From Oscillospiraceae bacterium (GTDB lineage Bacteria > Bacillota > Clostridia > UMGS1810), in assembly GCA_022769845.1 (NCBI GenBank), contig JALEIO010000048.1:1-7934 (forward strand): a DNA stretch of 7,934 nucleotides, in the 5' to 3' direction. A program made the position numbers and the translations under genes. The notes below the pieces were generated by a model. The model ran no database searches and had not been told where the DNA came from. It was given only the letters and a program-made list of their open reading frames with translations. How positions within the stretch are numbered: position 1 is the first letter of the stretch; the number at the start of each line of letters is the position of its first letter. This document shows positions 1 to 5,469 of the stretch, one piece after another.

Positions 1-1
1 T

Positions 2-757
2 GCAAACAAGCTTTGTCTCGGCGCGGTGCTTGTTGTTGTCAGCGCAGTTGTATTCGCATTTAACTTTGACGTTTTAAAGCTTAACGACAAAGTGCCGGAC
101 GCGCGCGAAACAAAGAACATTACTCTGCGTATTCCAATGAATTTCGGCACGGATTATTACTCTACGTCAAACTTTACTTTTGAAAACAAAGAGATAATTG
201 AAAAATCCATATTGCTTATGAAAAAAGGCAAATCCGCAAAAGACCGCGGCTGGACATCTGATGACGGCTGGCGTGATATAACCTTTATAACCGACCAATA
301 CAAAAAGCTTGGCATTTCGCGGCGCGTGCTTTTAAACAAAGACGAATGTAAGGAATTTTTAAGGTTTATTTACGGCACCGAAGAATTCAAGCAGCAGTTT
401 TTGCCATCGTCCGATAATTTCAAAAACATAACGTATGCATATATAGACGGTTACGGCGAAAACAATGAAAACTTCGAGATTTACAAAAAATCTATCGAAA
501 AGCTTGTGACGGCTTATTCAAACGATATAAGAAACATTACCGCAGATGAATTTGTTGACGGAAAGGCAATTTTCACCATTGAAATGGAAGTTCCCGTCAA
601 TCCGACATTAGGTTTTGATGTTACACGCTACGATTACAAACGTTTCCCGGTATTTGAAAGCTGCACAAAAACCATTGAGGCGGCAGATGAAATATATAAA
701 AACTGGTATCAAACAGAAGTGGAGCAGGCGCAAAACACAGCCGACAAAGCAGCTTAG
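2..757 (+). CDS. C-terminal part of a membrane protein, possibly an ABC-transporter permease with a DUF6449-like extracytoplasmic domain (5' truncated)
   Basis: The frame is open from the left edge, so the gene starts outside the window; a GTG at 26 lies inside a hydrophobic stretch and has no ribosome site, so I do not take it as the start. About 251 codons are visible. Residues 4-22 (LCLGAVLVVVSAVVFAFNF) form one transmembrane helix, followed by about 225 mostly polar residues ending in an Ala/Gln/Lys-rich tail. After the helix the order is DKVPD, a strand, a helix (ENKEIIEKSILLM), a strand then G-[IS]-SRRVLL, a helix ending EEFKQQFLP, and near the end FPVFESCTKTIEAADEIY. From memory this resembles the extracytoplasmic C-terminal domain found on some Firmicutes ABC permeases (VPD, knGk-sR-Y, EyK, nTikwL). 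That assignment is inference; the substrate is unknown. An isolated membrane-anchored protein is the alternative. It ends with TAG and converges on the leftward operon. Confidence 0.5.
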   Translation, partial: ANKLCLGAVLVVVSAVVFAFNFDVLKLNDKVPDARETKNITLRIPMNFGTDYYSTSNFTFENKEIIEKSILLMKKGKSAKDRGWTSDDGWRDITFITDQYKKLGISRRVLLNKDECKEFLRFIYGTEEFKQQFLPSSDNFKNITYAYIDGYGENNENFEIYKKSIEKLVTAYSNDIRNITADEFVDGKAIFTIEMEVPVNPTLGFDVTRYDYKRFPVFESCTKTIEAADEIYKNWYQTEVEQAQNTADKAA

Positions 758-791
758 GATTAAACCGTCACACTTTAAAAACGCATAACTT

Positions 792-904
792 TTATAAAAA
801 AGCGTTAAAACACATCAACCCCCTGGCCCCCAATCTTGGGGGCAAAAAGGTACGCTTTTTTTGAACAAGCAAAATTGCTCACTCAAAACGAGCAATTTCC
901 TATG
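792..904. repeat. Structured intergenic repeat, copy 1 (113 bp)
   Basis: This copy begins TTATAAAAAAG and ends GCAATTTCCTATG; an equivalent unit starts at the next base. It holds two hairpins. The outer stem pairs 796-805 with 852-861 (AAAAAAGCGT with ACGCTTTTTT, 10 perfect pairs) and encloses a GC-rich stem, 826-833 with 836-843 (tip pairs may be open, giving a loop AATCTT). A second hairpin pairs 872-880 with 890-898 (AAATTGCTC with GAGCAATTT) around a 9-base loop. The A-run on the left arm and T-run on the right arm would make the first hairpin look like an intrinsic terminator on both strands. Function unknown. It could be a dispersed palindromic element that also terminates transcription. 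Confidence 0.75.
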
Positions 905-1019
905 TTATAAAAAAGTGTACTACGTACACATCAACACCCCTGCCCCTCAATCTTGAGGGGTGGGGGTGCACTTTTTTGAAACAAGCTGATTGCGCACTTC
1001 TCGCGCGCAATTTCCTATG
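905..1019. repeat. Structured intergenic repeat, copy 2 (115 bp)
   Basis: Directly abuts copy 1 in the same orientation and shares its boundaries and internal blocks (TTATAAAAAAG, ACACATCAAC, CAATCTTG, CTTTTTTGAA, ACAAGC, GCAATTTCCTATG). The outer stem pairs 909-917 with 969-977 (AAAAAAGTG with CACTTTTTT). Alternatively a long GC-rich hairpin pairs 935-940 with 963-968 and 943-950 with 953-960. A small extra hairpin, 915-920 with 924-929 (GTGTAC/GTACAC), is absent from copy 1. The 3' hairpin pairs 989-995 with 1005-1011 (ATTGCGC/GCGCAAT), again with a 9-base loop. Differences from copy 1 fall in pairs, so stems survive. The first bases of a further unit (TTATAAAA) follow at 1020. Confidence 0.75.
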
Positions 1020-1034
1020 TTATAAAATAAACGC

Positions 1035-1064
1035 AAAAACGCTCCCGAATATGGAGCGTTTTTT
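1035..1064. terminator. Symmetric intrinsic terminator between converging units
   Basis: An 11-bp stem, AAAAACGCTCC (1035-1045) with GGAGCGTTTTT (1053-1063), closes on a 7-base loop and is followed by one more T. The GC-rich core with an A-run on one side and a T-run on the other can act as a rho-independent terminator in either direction. It would stop rightward transcripts from the membrane-protein gene and back up the folA terminator for leftward ones. Confidence 0.8.
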
Positions 1065-1089
1065 GCTTTACAAAATTAATAATTTTAAC

Positions 1090-1127
1090 AAAAATAAGCG
1101 GTGATGCTTTTCGCATCTTCCGCTTAT
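1090..1127 (-). terminator. Intrinsic terminator of the galT-folA operon
   Basis: On the minus strand an 8-bp stem, ATAAGCGG (1094-1101) with CCGCTTAT (1120-1127), continues after a small internal mismatch into GATGC/GCATC (1103-1107 with 1113-1117) with a 5-base loop. Read leftward it runs into a T-rich tract (TTTT then GTTAAAATT). The right arm overlaps the folA stop codon, so termination would occur immediately after the last gene of the unit. Confidence 0.75.
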
Positions 1128-1630
1128 TACATTTTTCTAATCATTGTGTTTTGATATGTTTTGAAAACAAAATTCACTTTGCCGTCATTTTTAACTTCGC
1201 TTTGGTAAACAAGCCGCCACGACGGATTTTTTGAGATATTGTTAATCGCCTTATCCGCCTCTTTTGCAGCGTCCACCTCTGTTATATAGGCATATTTGCA
1301 GTAGGGCATAAGCATATTGTATAAGCTTTCGCCGCCGATTACAAAAATATCGTCGCTGTCGTACGCCTTTATTTTCTCGAAAAGCTCGGGAAACGAGCGG
1401 CAGACAATACACCCCGGTGCGGCAAAATCCTTGTTTGACGACAGCACAATGTTAATTCTGTTTGAAAGAGGCATTCCGCCCGGAAGCGATTCAAGCGTTT
1501 TTCTGCCCATAACCACCACTTTTCCGTCGGTTTTGCTCTTGAAAAATTTCATATCCTCTTTTATATGATAAAGAAGGTCACCCATATAGCCAATAGACCA
1601 ATTTTTATCTACTGCGGCAATAAGATTCAT
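1127..1630 (-). CDS. folA: Dihydrofolate reductase
   Basis: NADPH-dependent cytosolic reduction of dihydrofolate to tetrahydrofolate, regenerating the cofactor oxidised by ThyA, whose gene is immediately upstream. At 167 residues it has the usual length for a chromosomal DHFR. Visible family motifs: NLIAAVDKNWSIG (2-14); LLYHIKEDMKFF (19-30) with the catalytic acid Asp26; VVMGRKTLESLPG (39-51) for NADPH binding; INIVLSS (59-65); VIGGESLY (97-104), the second NADPH glycine motif; and YITEVDA (115-121). Tyr replaces the Trp that follows the Met20-type loop in E. coli; I believe aromatic replacements there are common in clostridial enzymes. I chose the ATG at 1630 because AAAGGA (1637-1642) lies 6 bases upstream; a TTG 15 bases further out would put that site inside the gene. 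It is the last gene of its operon, 34 bases after thyA. Confidence 0.95.
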   Translation of the reverse strand: MNLIAAVDKNWSIGYMGDLLYHIKEDMKFFKSKTDGKVVVMGRKTLESLPGGMPLSNRINIVLSSNKDFAAPGCIVCRSFPELFEKIKAYDSDDIFVIGGESLYNMLMPYCKYAYITEVDAAKEADKAINNISKNPSWRLVYQSEVKNDGKVNFVFKTYQNTMIRKM

Positions 1631-1636
1631 ATTATG

Positions 1637-1642
1637 TCCTTT
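1637..1642 (-). promoter_or_regulatory. Ribosome binding site of folA (decides the start)
   Basis: AAAGGA on the minus strand, 6 bases before the ATG at 1630. It lies within the reading frame if the upstream TTG (1645) were used, which argues for the ATG and a protein beginning MNLIAAVDK, as in other DHFRs. Confidence 0.75.
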
Positions 1643-1664
1643 CAATTCCCGGTCATATTAAATT

Positions 1665-2495
1665 TTATTCAGCCACGGGAATTTTTATGTTAAACTCGTG
1701 ATAATTATAATCTTTCAAACGCACATTGTCAACAGTAAATTTATAAAAATCGTCAATATCGTCTATTTCAAATGTCGGAGCAGGAAGGGGCTCGCGCTTT
1801 ATAAGCTCTTCAACAATGGGAATATGCCTGTCATAAATATGAGCGTCCGCAATGACGTGAACAAGCTCGCCCGCCTCAAGATTTGACACCTTCGCAAACA
1901 TATGAAGAAGCACTGCATACTGACAAACGTTCCAGTTATTTGCAACAAGCATATCCTGCGAACGCTGATTAAGTATGCCGTTTAAACGGTTGCCCGTAAC
2001 GTTAAAGGTCATACTGTATGCGCACGGATAAAGATTCATCTCGTGCAAATCCTCGTGATTGTAGATATTTGTCATAATTCGGCGGCTTAAAGGATTATGC
2101 TTTAAATCGTAAAGCACCCTGTCCACTTGGTCAAATTCGCCCTCTTTATATTTATGCTTTTTACCCAGCTGATAGCCGTACGCCTTACCGATTGAGCCGC
2201 TTTCGTCCGCCCATGCGTCCCAGATTTTGCTTTTTAAATCGTGCACGTTATTCGACTTTTTCTGCCATATCCACAAAAGCTCGTCAACCGCCGATTTGAA
2301 AAAGGTTTTGCGCAAGGTGATAACGGGAAATTCCTTGGTTAAATCATATCGGTTGACAATGCAGAATTTCTTTACTGTATGCGCCGCCTCGCCCGTATCT
2401 GCCCATTTCGGACGAACGTCATAGCATACATCGGAAAATCCGTTTTCCAAAATATCCTTACAGTTTTGTATAAATCTTTCGTCTGCAATACTCAA
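1665..2495 (-). CDS. thyA: Thymidylate synthase (ThyA type)
   Basis: Methylates dUMP to dTMP with 5,10-methylene-tetrahydrofolate, releasing dihydrofolate for FolA. The 276 residues cover the full family fold. Catalytic Cys158 sits in LYPCAYS. Other family residues are in place: Glu72 (DELLW), Trp92 (IWDAW), the dUMP-phosphate arginines Arg138-Arg139 and Arg178 in NQRSQD, Asp181, Asn189, and His219/Tyr221 in ADAHIYDRH. The sequence style (VRPKW, NNWNVCQYA) matches the clostridial branch rather than the E. coli branch. The C-terminus ends IPVAE; the last residue of this family is usually a small hydrophobic one that closes over the active site, so terminal Glu is slightly odd. The start is TTG at 2495, with AAGGAGG 8 bases upstream and no nearby ATG. 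It begins 3 bases after the rdgB stop, so translation is probably coupled. Confidence 0.96.
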   Translation of the reverse strand: MSIADERFIQNCKDILENGFSDVCYDVRPKWADTGEAAHTVKKFCIVNRYDLTKEFPVITLRKTFFKSAVDELLWIWQKKSNNVHDLKSKIWDAWADESGSIGKAYGYQLGKKHKYKEGEFDQVDRVLYDLKHNPLSRRIMTNIYNHEDLHEMNLYPCAYSMTFNVTGNRLNGILNQRSQDMLVANNWNVCQYAVLLHMFAKVSNLEAGELVHVIADAHIYDRHIPIVEELIKREPLPAPTFEIDDIDDFYKFTVDNVRLKDYNYHEFNIKIPVAE

Positions 2496-2498
2496 AAT

Positions 2499-3095
2499 TT
2501 ACGCCTCCTTACTTTTTCGCTCCGCCAAAAATTTTTTAAGCTCCTCTAAAGCCTTTGAGCGGTGGCTCACAGTGTTTTTTACATCAAGCGGAACGTTTGC
2601 AAGCGTGGTTTTAAACTCGGGAAAATAGAAAAGCGGGTCATAGCCGAAACCTCCGTTTCCGACTTCCTCATCAAGAATATACCCCTCGCAGGTTTGTTTG
2701 AAAATATGCTTTTCGCCATCGGGAAAAACAATGGCAATGGCGCATACATACCTCGCGGTGCGCTTTTCAAACGGCACGTCCTTCAAAAGCGACAGAAGCT
2801 TTTCGTTTCTGTCCTTATCGGACGCACCCTCGCCCGCAAAGCGCGCAGAATAAATTCCGGGAGCGCCGTCCAAATAATCTACCTCAAGCCCCGAATCATC
2901 CGCTATTGTAACGGCATTTAGCCTGTCCGCAATAAATTTTGCCTTTATATACGCGTTTTCCTCAAAGGTTGTGCCGTTTTCTTCAATATCTTCGTTTATG
3001 CCCATTTCGCCCATTGTCACAATGTCGTATTCGGGCAGAATTTCTTTAACCTCTTTAAGCTTGCCTTTGTTTGACGTTGCAAGAATTAACCTCAT
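2499..3095 (-). CDS. rdgB: RdgB/HAM1-family dITP/XTP pyrophosphatase
   Basis: Hydrolyses non-canonical purine nucleotides (dITP, ITP, XTP) to the monophosphate and pyrophosphate, keeping deaminated bases out of DNA and RNA. The 198 residues match the usual family length. Motifs in order: SNKGK (8-12) for the phosphates; TFEENAYIKA (43-52); ADDSGLEVD (65-73) with the metal/catalytic Asp67; GAPGIYSARFAG (77-88); GFGYDPLF (149-156) at the base pocket; and SHRSKAL (177-183). The segment before SHR reads LANVPLDVKN where most members have an Ala-Glu-Leu-type motif, a mild divergence. Its ATG overlaps the galK stop by 4 bases (ATGA), and its own 3' end carries the thyA ribosome site, so it is locked between them in one transcript. 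A gene for nucleotide-pool cleaning fits next to thyA and folA. Confidence 0.95.
   Translation of the reverse strand: MRLILATSNKGKLKEVKEILPEYDIVTMGEMGINEDIEENGTTFEENAYIKAKFIADRLNAVTIADDSGLEVDYLDGAPGIYSARFAGEGASDKDRNEKLLSLLKDVPFEKRTARYVCAIAIVFPDGEKHIFKQTCEGYILDEEVGNGGFGYDPLFYFPEFKTTLANVPLDVKNTVSHRSKALEELKKFLAERKSKEA
2504..2510 (-). promoter_or_regulatory. Ribosome binding site of thyA (supports a TTG start)
   Basis: A full AAGGAGG on the minus strand, 8 bases before TTG at 2495. It is embedded in the last codons of rdgB. The strong site compensates for the weak start codon and fixes the N-terminus as MSIADERF. Confidence 0.85.
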
Positions 3096-4276
3096 TTTAC
3101 CTCGTGTCCTCCGTCGCCGATTTCCGAAATATAGAAAGACGGCGTAAGGCCTGTTTTTTCGGTATAATTTTTGCCGACTTCTTCAATAAACTTGTCCACT
3201 GCGTCCTCCTCGACAATGCTTACCGTGCAGCCGCCAAAGCCGGCGCCCGTCATTCTCGAACCCAAAACTCCGTCTATTTTACGCGCCTCGTATGCAAGTG
3301 TATCAAGCTCAAAGCCCGTAACCTCATAAAGATTTTTAAGCGAATCGTGCGACTCGTTCATAAGCAGTCCGAATTTTTTAATATCGCCCTTTTCAAGCGC
3401 TTCATATGATTTTAGCACTCTGTCGCACTCGCAGATAACGTGTTCCACTCTTTTTTCCACAACTTCGTCGGTAATAAGGTGCTTGTGCTCAATAAATTCG
3501 TCATACGAAATTTCGCCCAAACAGCTTTTTTCGGGCATAGCCTGCTGCAGCATTTTCAGCCCCTTTTCGCACTCTTCTCTGCGCTCGTTATACTTTGACG
3601 CGCCGAGCGCGTGTTTTTTGTTGGTGTTTGTCAAAATCAGCTTTTTGCCCTCAAAATTTATGGGTGCGTATTTGTAATCAAGCGTTTTGCAGTCAAGGAA
3701 AATTGCATGGTCTTTTTTGCCCATTGCCGAGGCAAACTGGTCCATAATACCGCATTTTACGCCGATATAGTTGTGCTCTGCCATCTGGCTTATTTTCGCC
3801 ATTTTTATCATATCTATTTCTTCGTTTATGCCGTTTTTTTCGTTGGAAAAGGTTGCAAACATAACCGCCGTTGAAACCTCGATTGCCGCTGATGACGAAA
3901 GTCCGCCGCCGTGAGGAACGGTGTCGTCATACAAAAGGTCTGCGCCTACAATGTCATAGCCGTTTTTTGCAAGCTCGTCCGCAACGCCGAGCTGATAATC
4001 GCCCCATTTTATTCCCTTGTAATCGTTAAGACGGTCAATTTCCGCCTCCACAACAACGTCAAGGTCGGTAGCACGCATAACAATTTTATTATCGTTTCTT
4101 TTGCGCGCAACGATTGTGGTTTTCATTGTGAGCGCCGCAGGAAAAACATATCCGCCGTTATAATCGGTGTGCTCGCCGATAAGGTTTACACGTCCGGGCG
4201 AAGTGAAAATTCTTAAATCGTCCTTTGTTCCGCCGTAAATTTCAATGAATTTATCAATGATTTTTGCAAGTTCCAT
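3092..4276 (-). CDS. galK: Galactokinase
   Basis: Phosphorylates alpha-D-galactose at C1 with ATP, the first committed step of the Leloir pathway; a cytosolic GHMP-family kinase. At 394 residues it is full length. Motif 1, PGRVNLIGEHTDYN (27-40), binds galactose and includes Arg29. Motif 2, the ATP-binding GGGLSSSAA, is at 123-131. Catalytic Asp179 lies in GIMDQFAS. Motif 3, TGAGFGGC, is at 343-350. The start is ATG, with AAGGAGG (4283-4289) 6 bases upstream. It follows galT by 17 bases and overlaps rdgB by 4. GalT, the next enzyme of the pathway, is the gene just before it. The GHMP fold is shared with mevalonate and homoserine kinases, but the galactose-binding motif 1 is diagnostic. Confidence 0.97.
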   Translation of the reverse strand: MELAKIIDKFIEIYGGTKDDLRIFTSPGRVNLIGEHTDYNGGYVFPAALTMKTTIVARKRNDNKIVMRATDLDVVVEAEIDRLNDYKGIKWGDYQLGVADELAKNGYDIVGADLLYDDTVPHGGGLSSSAAIEVSTAVMFATFSNEKNGINEEIDMIKMAKISQMAEHNYIGVKCGIMDQFASAMGKKDHAIFLDCKTLDYKYAPINFEGKKLILTNTNKKHALGASKYNERREECEKGLKMLQQAMPEKSCLGEISYDEFIEHKHLITDEVVEKRVEHVICECDRVLKSYEALEKGDIKKFGLLMNESHDSLKNLYEVTGFELDTLAYEARKIDGVLGSRMTGAGFGGCTVSIVEEDAVDKFIEEVGKNYTEKTGLTPSFYISEIGDGGHEVK

Positions 4277-4282
4277 TTTTTT

Positions 4283-4289
4283 CCTCCTT
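4283..4289 (-). promoter_or_regulatory. Ribosome binding site of galK
   Basis: A full AAGGAGG on the minus strand, 6 bases before the ATG at 4276, lying within the 17-base gap after galT. It is close to the strongest possible match to the 16S tail. Confidence 0.85.
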
Positions 4290-4293
4290 AAAA

Positions 4294-5271
4294 TTATTTA
4301 TTGTCATTTTCAATATATTTTTTGTGCGCTTCGCGAAGCTCTTCAGCCTTTTGCTCGGGAGCGGTCGGGTTGCAGTGTGCCCAAGCGCCCGTTTCGCTCG
4401 ACGCATTGAATTTTTGCTTGTCCGCACTTCGCATAGGGGGATAAAATTCAATATGGAAGTGGCAGAATTGTGACATATCGCCGCTGTTTACGGGAGATTG
4501 CTGAATACACATCATATACGGGAAGGTGTAGCCGAAAAGATTATCCAGCGTGCCTGCCGCCTCGCGGACAGCCTTTGCAAGGTTTGTGCGCTCGGAATCG
4601 GTAAATTCAGCAATCGAGTGCTTGTGCGCCTTTGACGCTATATTTATTCCGTAAGGATAAGCCGAATAAAACGGCAGAAATACCACAAAATCATCGTTTT
4701 CAAAAATAATTCTGTCCTTTGCGGCATATTCGTCCTTTAACATATCGCAAAAAAGGCAGTGCCCCGTTTTTTCAAAATGCTCTTTTGACGAATTTACCTC
4801 AAGCTCAATTTTTTTGGGAATAAACGAATATCCGTAAATCTGACCGTGAGGATGCGGCATTGTAACGCCGACAACCTCTCCGCGGTTTTCAAAAATGAAA
4901 ACGTATTTGATTTTTTCGTCCGCCTTCATTGCCTCATAGCGCTCGCACCAAAGGTCAACAAGCTTGCGAACGTGGTCTGTGCTAAGCTCGGGCAGCGTTA
5001 CGGTATGCTGCGGCGAATACAAAATTACCTCGCATTTGCCGTAGGCCGGCTTGGTTTTGTAAATGTTTGTCTCAACGTCATCAGGAACCGGCGGATTTTG
5101 CGAAAGAGCCGGAAAATCGTTGTCATACTCATAAACGTCAAAGTGGTCGGGCACTTTTCCCGAGCCGGGGCAAAACGGACACCAATCCTTTGGCATCTGC
5201 GGTCTGTTCTGCCTGTGCGACGCTATCATTACCCAATCTTTTGTGAGTGGATTAAATCTTAATTCTGCCAT
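4294..5271 (-). CDS. galT: Galactose-1-phosphate uridylyltransferase (HIT superfamily, class I)
   Basis: Exchanges UMP between UDP-glucose and galactose-1-phosphate, giving UDP-galactose and glucose-1-phosphate. With the ATG at 5271 the protein has 325 residues, normal for class I GalT. Cys31 and Cys34 (CPFCPG), His89 in HTVTLPEL and His140 match the zinc site of the E. coli enzyme. HPHGQ (140-144) carries the nucleophile His142 that becomes uridylylated. A second CxxC (172-175) opens the other HIT half, and His271/His273 in CHFHIEFYPP match the second metal site. The preceding ENRGEVVGVTMP is also typical. A TTG at 5277 is only 3 bases from AAGGAG (5281-5286), whereas the ATG is 9 bases away, so I chose the ATG. 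It is the first gene of the operon, behind a strong promoter. No galE is present, so UDP-galactose must be recycled by an enzyme encoded elsewhere. Confidence 0.96.
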   Translation of the reverse strand: MAELRFNPLTKDWVMIASHRQNRPQMPKDWCPFCPGSGKVPDHFDVYEYDNDFPALSQNPPVPDDVETNIYKTKPAYGKCEVILYSPQHTVTLPELSTDHVRKLVDLWCERYEAMKADEKIKYVFIFENRGEVVGVTMPHPHGQIYGYSFIPKKIELEVNSSKEHFEKTGHCLFCDMLKDEYAAKDRIIFENDDFVVFLPFYSAYPYGINIASKAHKHSIAEFTDSERTNLAKAVREAAGTLDNLFGYTFPYMMCIQQSPVNSGDMSQFCHFHIEFYPPMRSADKQKFNASSETGAWAHCNPTAPEQKAEELREAHKKYIENDNK

Positions 5272-5280
5272 TTTCAAAAA

Positions 5281-5286
5281 CTCCTT
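5281..5286 (-). promoter_or_regulatory. Ribosome binding site of galT (decides the start)
   Basis: AAGGAG on the minus strand. Spacing is 9 bases to the ATG at 5271 and only 3 to a TTG at 5277; the latter is too short for efficient initiation, so the protein starts MAELRF. Confidence 0.75.
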
Positions 5287-5324
5287 AATATATAAAAGTT
5301 AAAATAATTCACATATCTTTTTAC

Positions 5325-5353
5325 ATTATATAACGTTTTGTGTAATACGTCAA
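5325..5353 (-). promoter_or_regulatory. Sigma-A-type promoter of the galT operon
   Basis: On the minus strand, TTGACG (5348-5353), a 17-base spacer and TATAAT (5325-5330): eleven of twelve consensus bases with optimal spacing. Transcription should start near 5318, giving a leader of about 47 bases before galT. The leader is too short for a riboswitch, and I see no hairpin or catabolite-repression site of convincing quality in it. Confidence 0.85.
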
Positions 5354-5354
5354 T

Positions 5355-5372
5355 GAATTTTTTGAAAAATTC
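5355..5372. promoter_or_regulatory. Palindrome between the divergent promoters, possible operator
   Basis: GAATTTTT and AAAAATTC are perfect 8-base inverted arms around a central TG. The palindrome begins 2 bases upstream of the galT -35 box and ends 40 bases before the rbgA -35 box. Its position suits a regulator of the leftward promoter, but the arms are all A/T except for the ends. It may simply be an A/T-rich UP-like element or chance in AT-rich DNA. Confidence 0.3.
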
Positions 5373-5412
5373 GTCGTGTGTTTTTGTCACATAATAACAT
5401 ATTTTTGCATAT

Positions 5413-5441
5413 TTGACAAATCGTGCGGAATAAAATATAAT
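5413..5441 (+). promoter_or_regulatory. Perfect-consensus sigma-A promoter of the rbgA operon
   Basis: TTGACA (5413-5418), a 17-base spacer and TATAAT (5436-5441): all twelve bases match consensus. The predicted start of transcription is near 5448, leaving a leader of about 20 bases, just enough for the ribosome site AGGAG (5459-5463). A/T-rich DNA upstream could act as an UP element. This predicts strong, mostly unregulated expression. Confidence 0.9.
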
Positions 5442-5469
5442 ATTACTATTAATACTTTAGGAGATTTTT

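Larger units (their letters stand above)
758..1126. other. Convergent intergenic region rich in hairpins, no gene
   Basis: These 369 bases separate the stop of the left-edge membrane protein from the stop of folA, which faces it. I find no ribosome site leading into a plausible coding frame on either strand. The space is occupied by two tandem structured repeats, a symmetric terminator hairpin and a terminator overlapping the folA stop codon, all listed separately. The first 34 bases (758-791) show nothing recognisable. Confidence 0.8.

Noticed and set aside
26..28. GTG as the start of the left-edge gene
   Set aside because: The frame is open back to base 2, the codon is inside the hydrophobic helix, and too little upstream sequence is present to show a ribosome site.
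792..1019. Possible CRISPR array
   Set aside because: There are only two units of about 114 bp, they abut without unique spacers, and no cas-like gene is nearby.
1631..1645. TTG at 1643-1645 as a longer start for folA
   Set aside because: It would place the ribosome site inside the gene and add MKGHN before the conserved DHFR N-terminus.
3483..4216. Several plus-strand open frames opposite galK
   Set aside because: They are antisense to a gene with complete conserved motifs. Their Phe/Val-rich composition is what reverse-strand reading of such genes gives.
4254..4451. Open frame on the minus strand across the galT-galK junction (65 residues)
   Set aside because: It overlaps galT in another frame, lacks family motifs and has no convincing start context. 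It is a shadow of the real genes.
5272..5277. TTG at 5275-5277 as a start for galT
   Set aside because: It lies only 3 bases from the ribosome site, whereas the ATG at 5271 has normal spacing.
5278..5353. Catabolite-repression (cre) site or riboswitch ahead of galT
   Set aside because: No stretch matches the paired TG...CA pattern of a cre site, and the leader of about 47 bases is too short and unstructured for a riboswitch.
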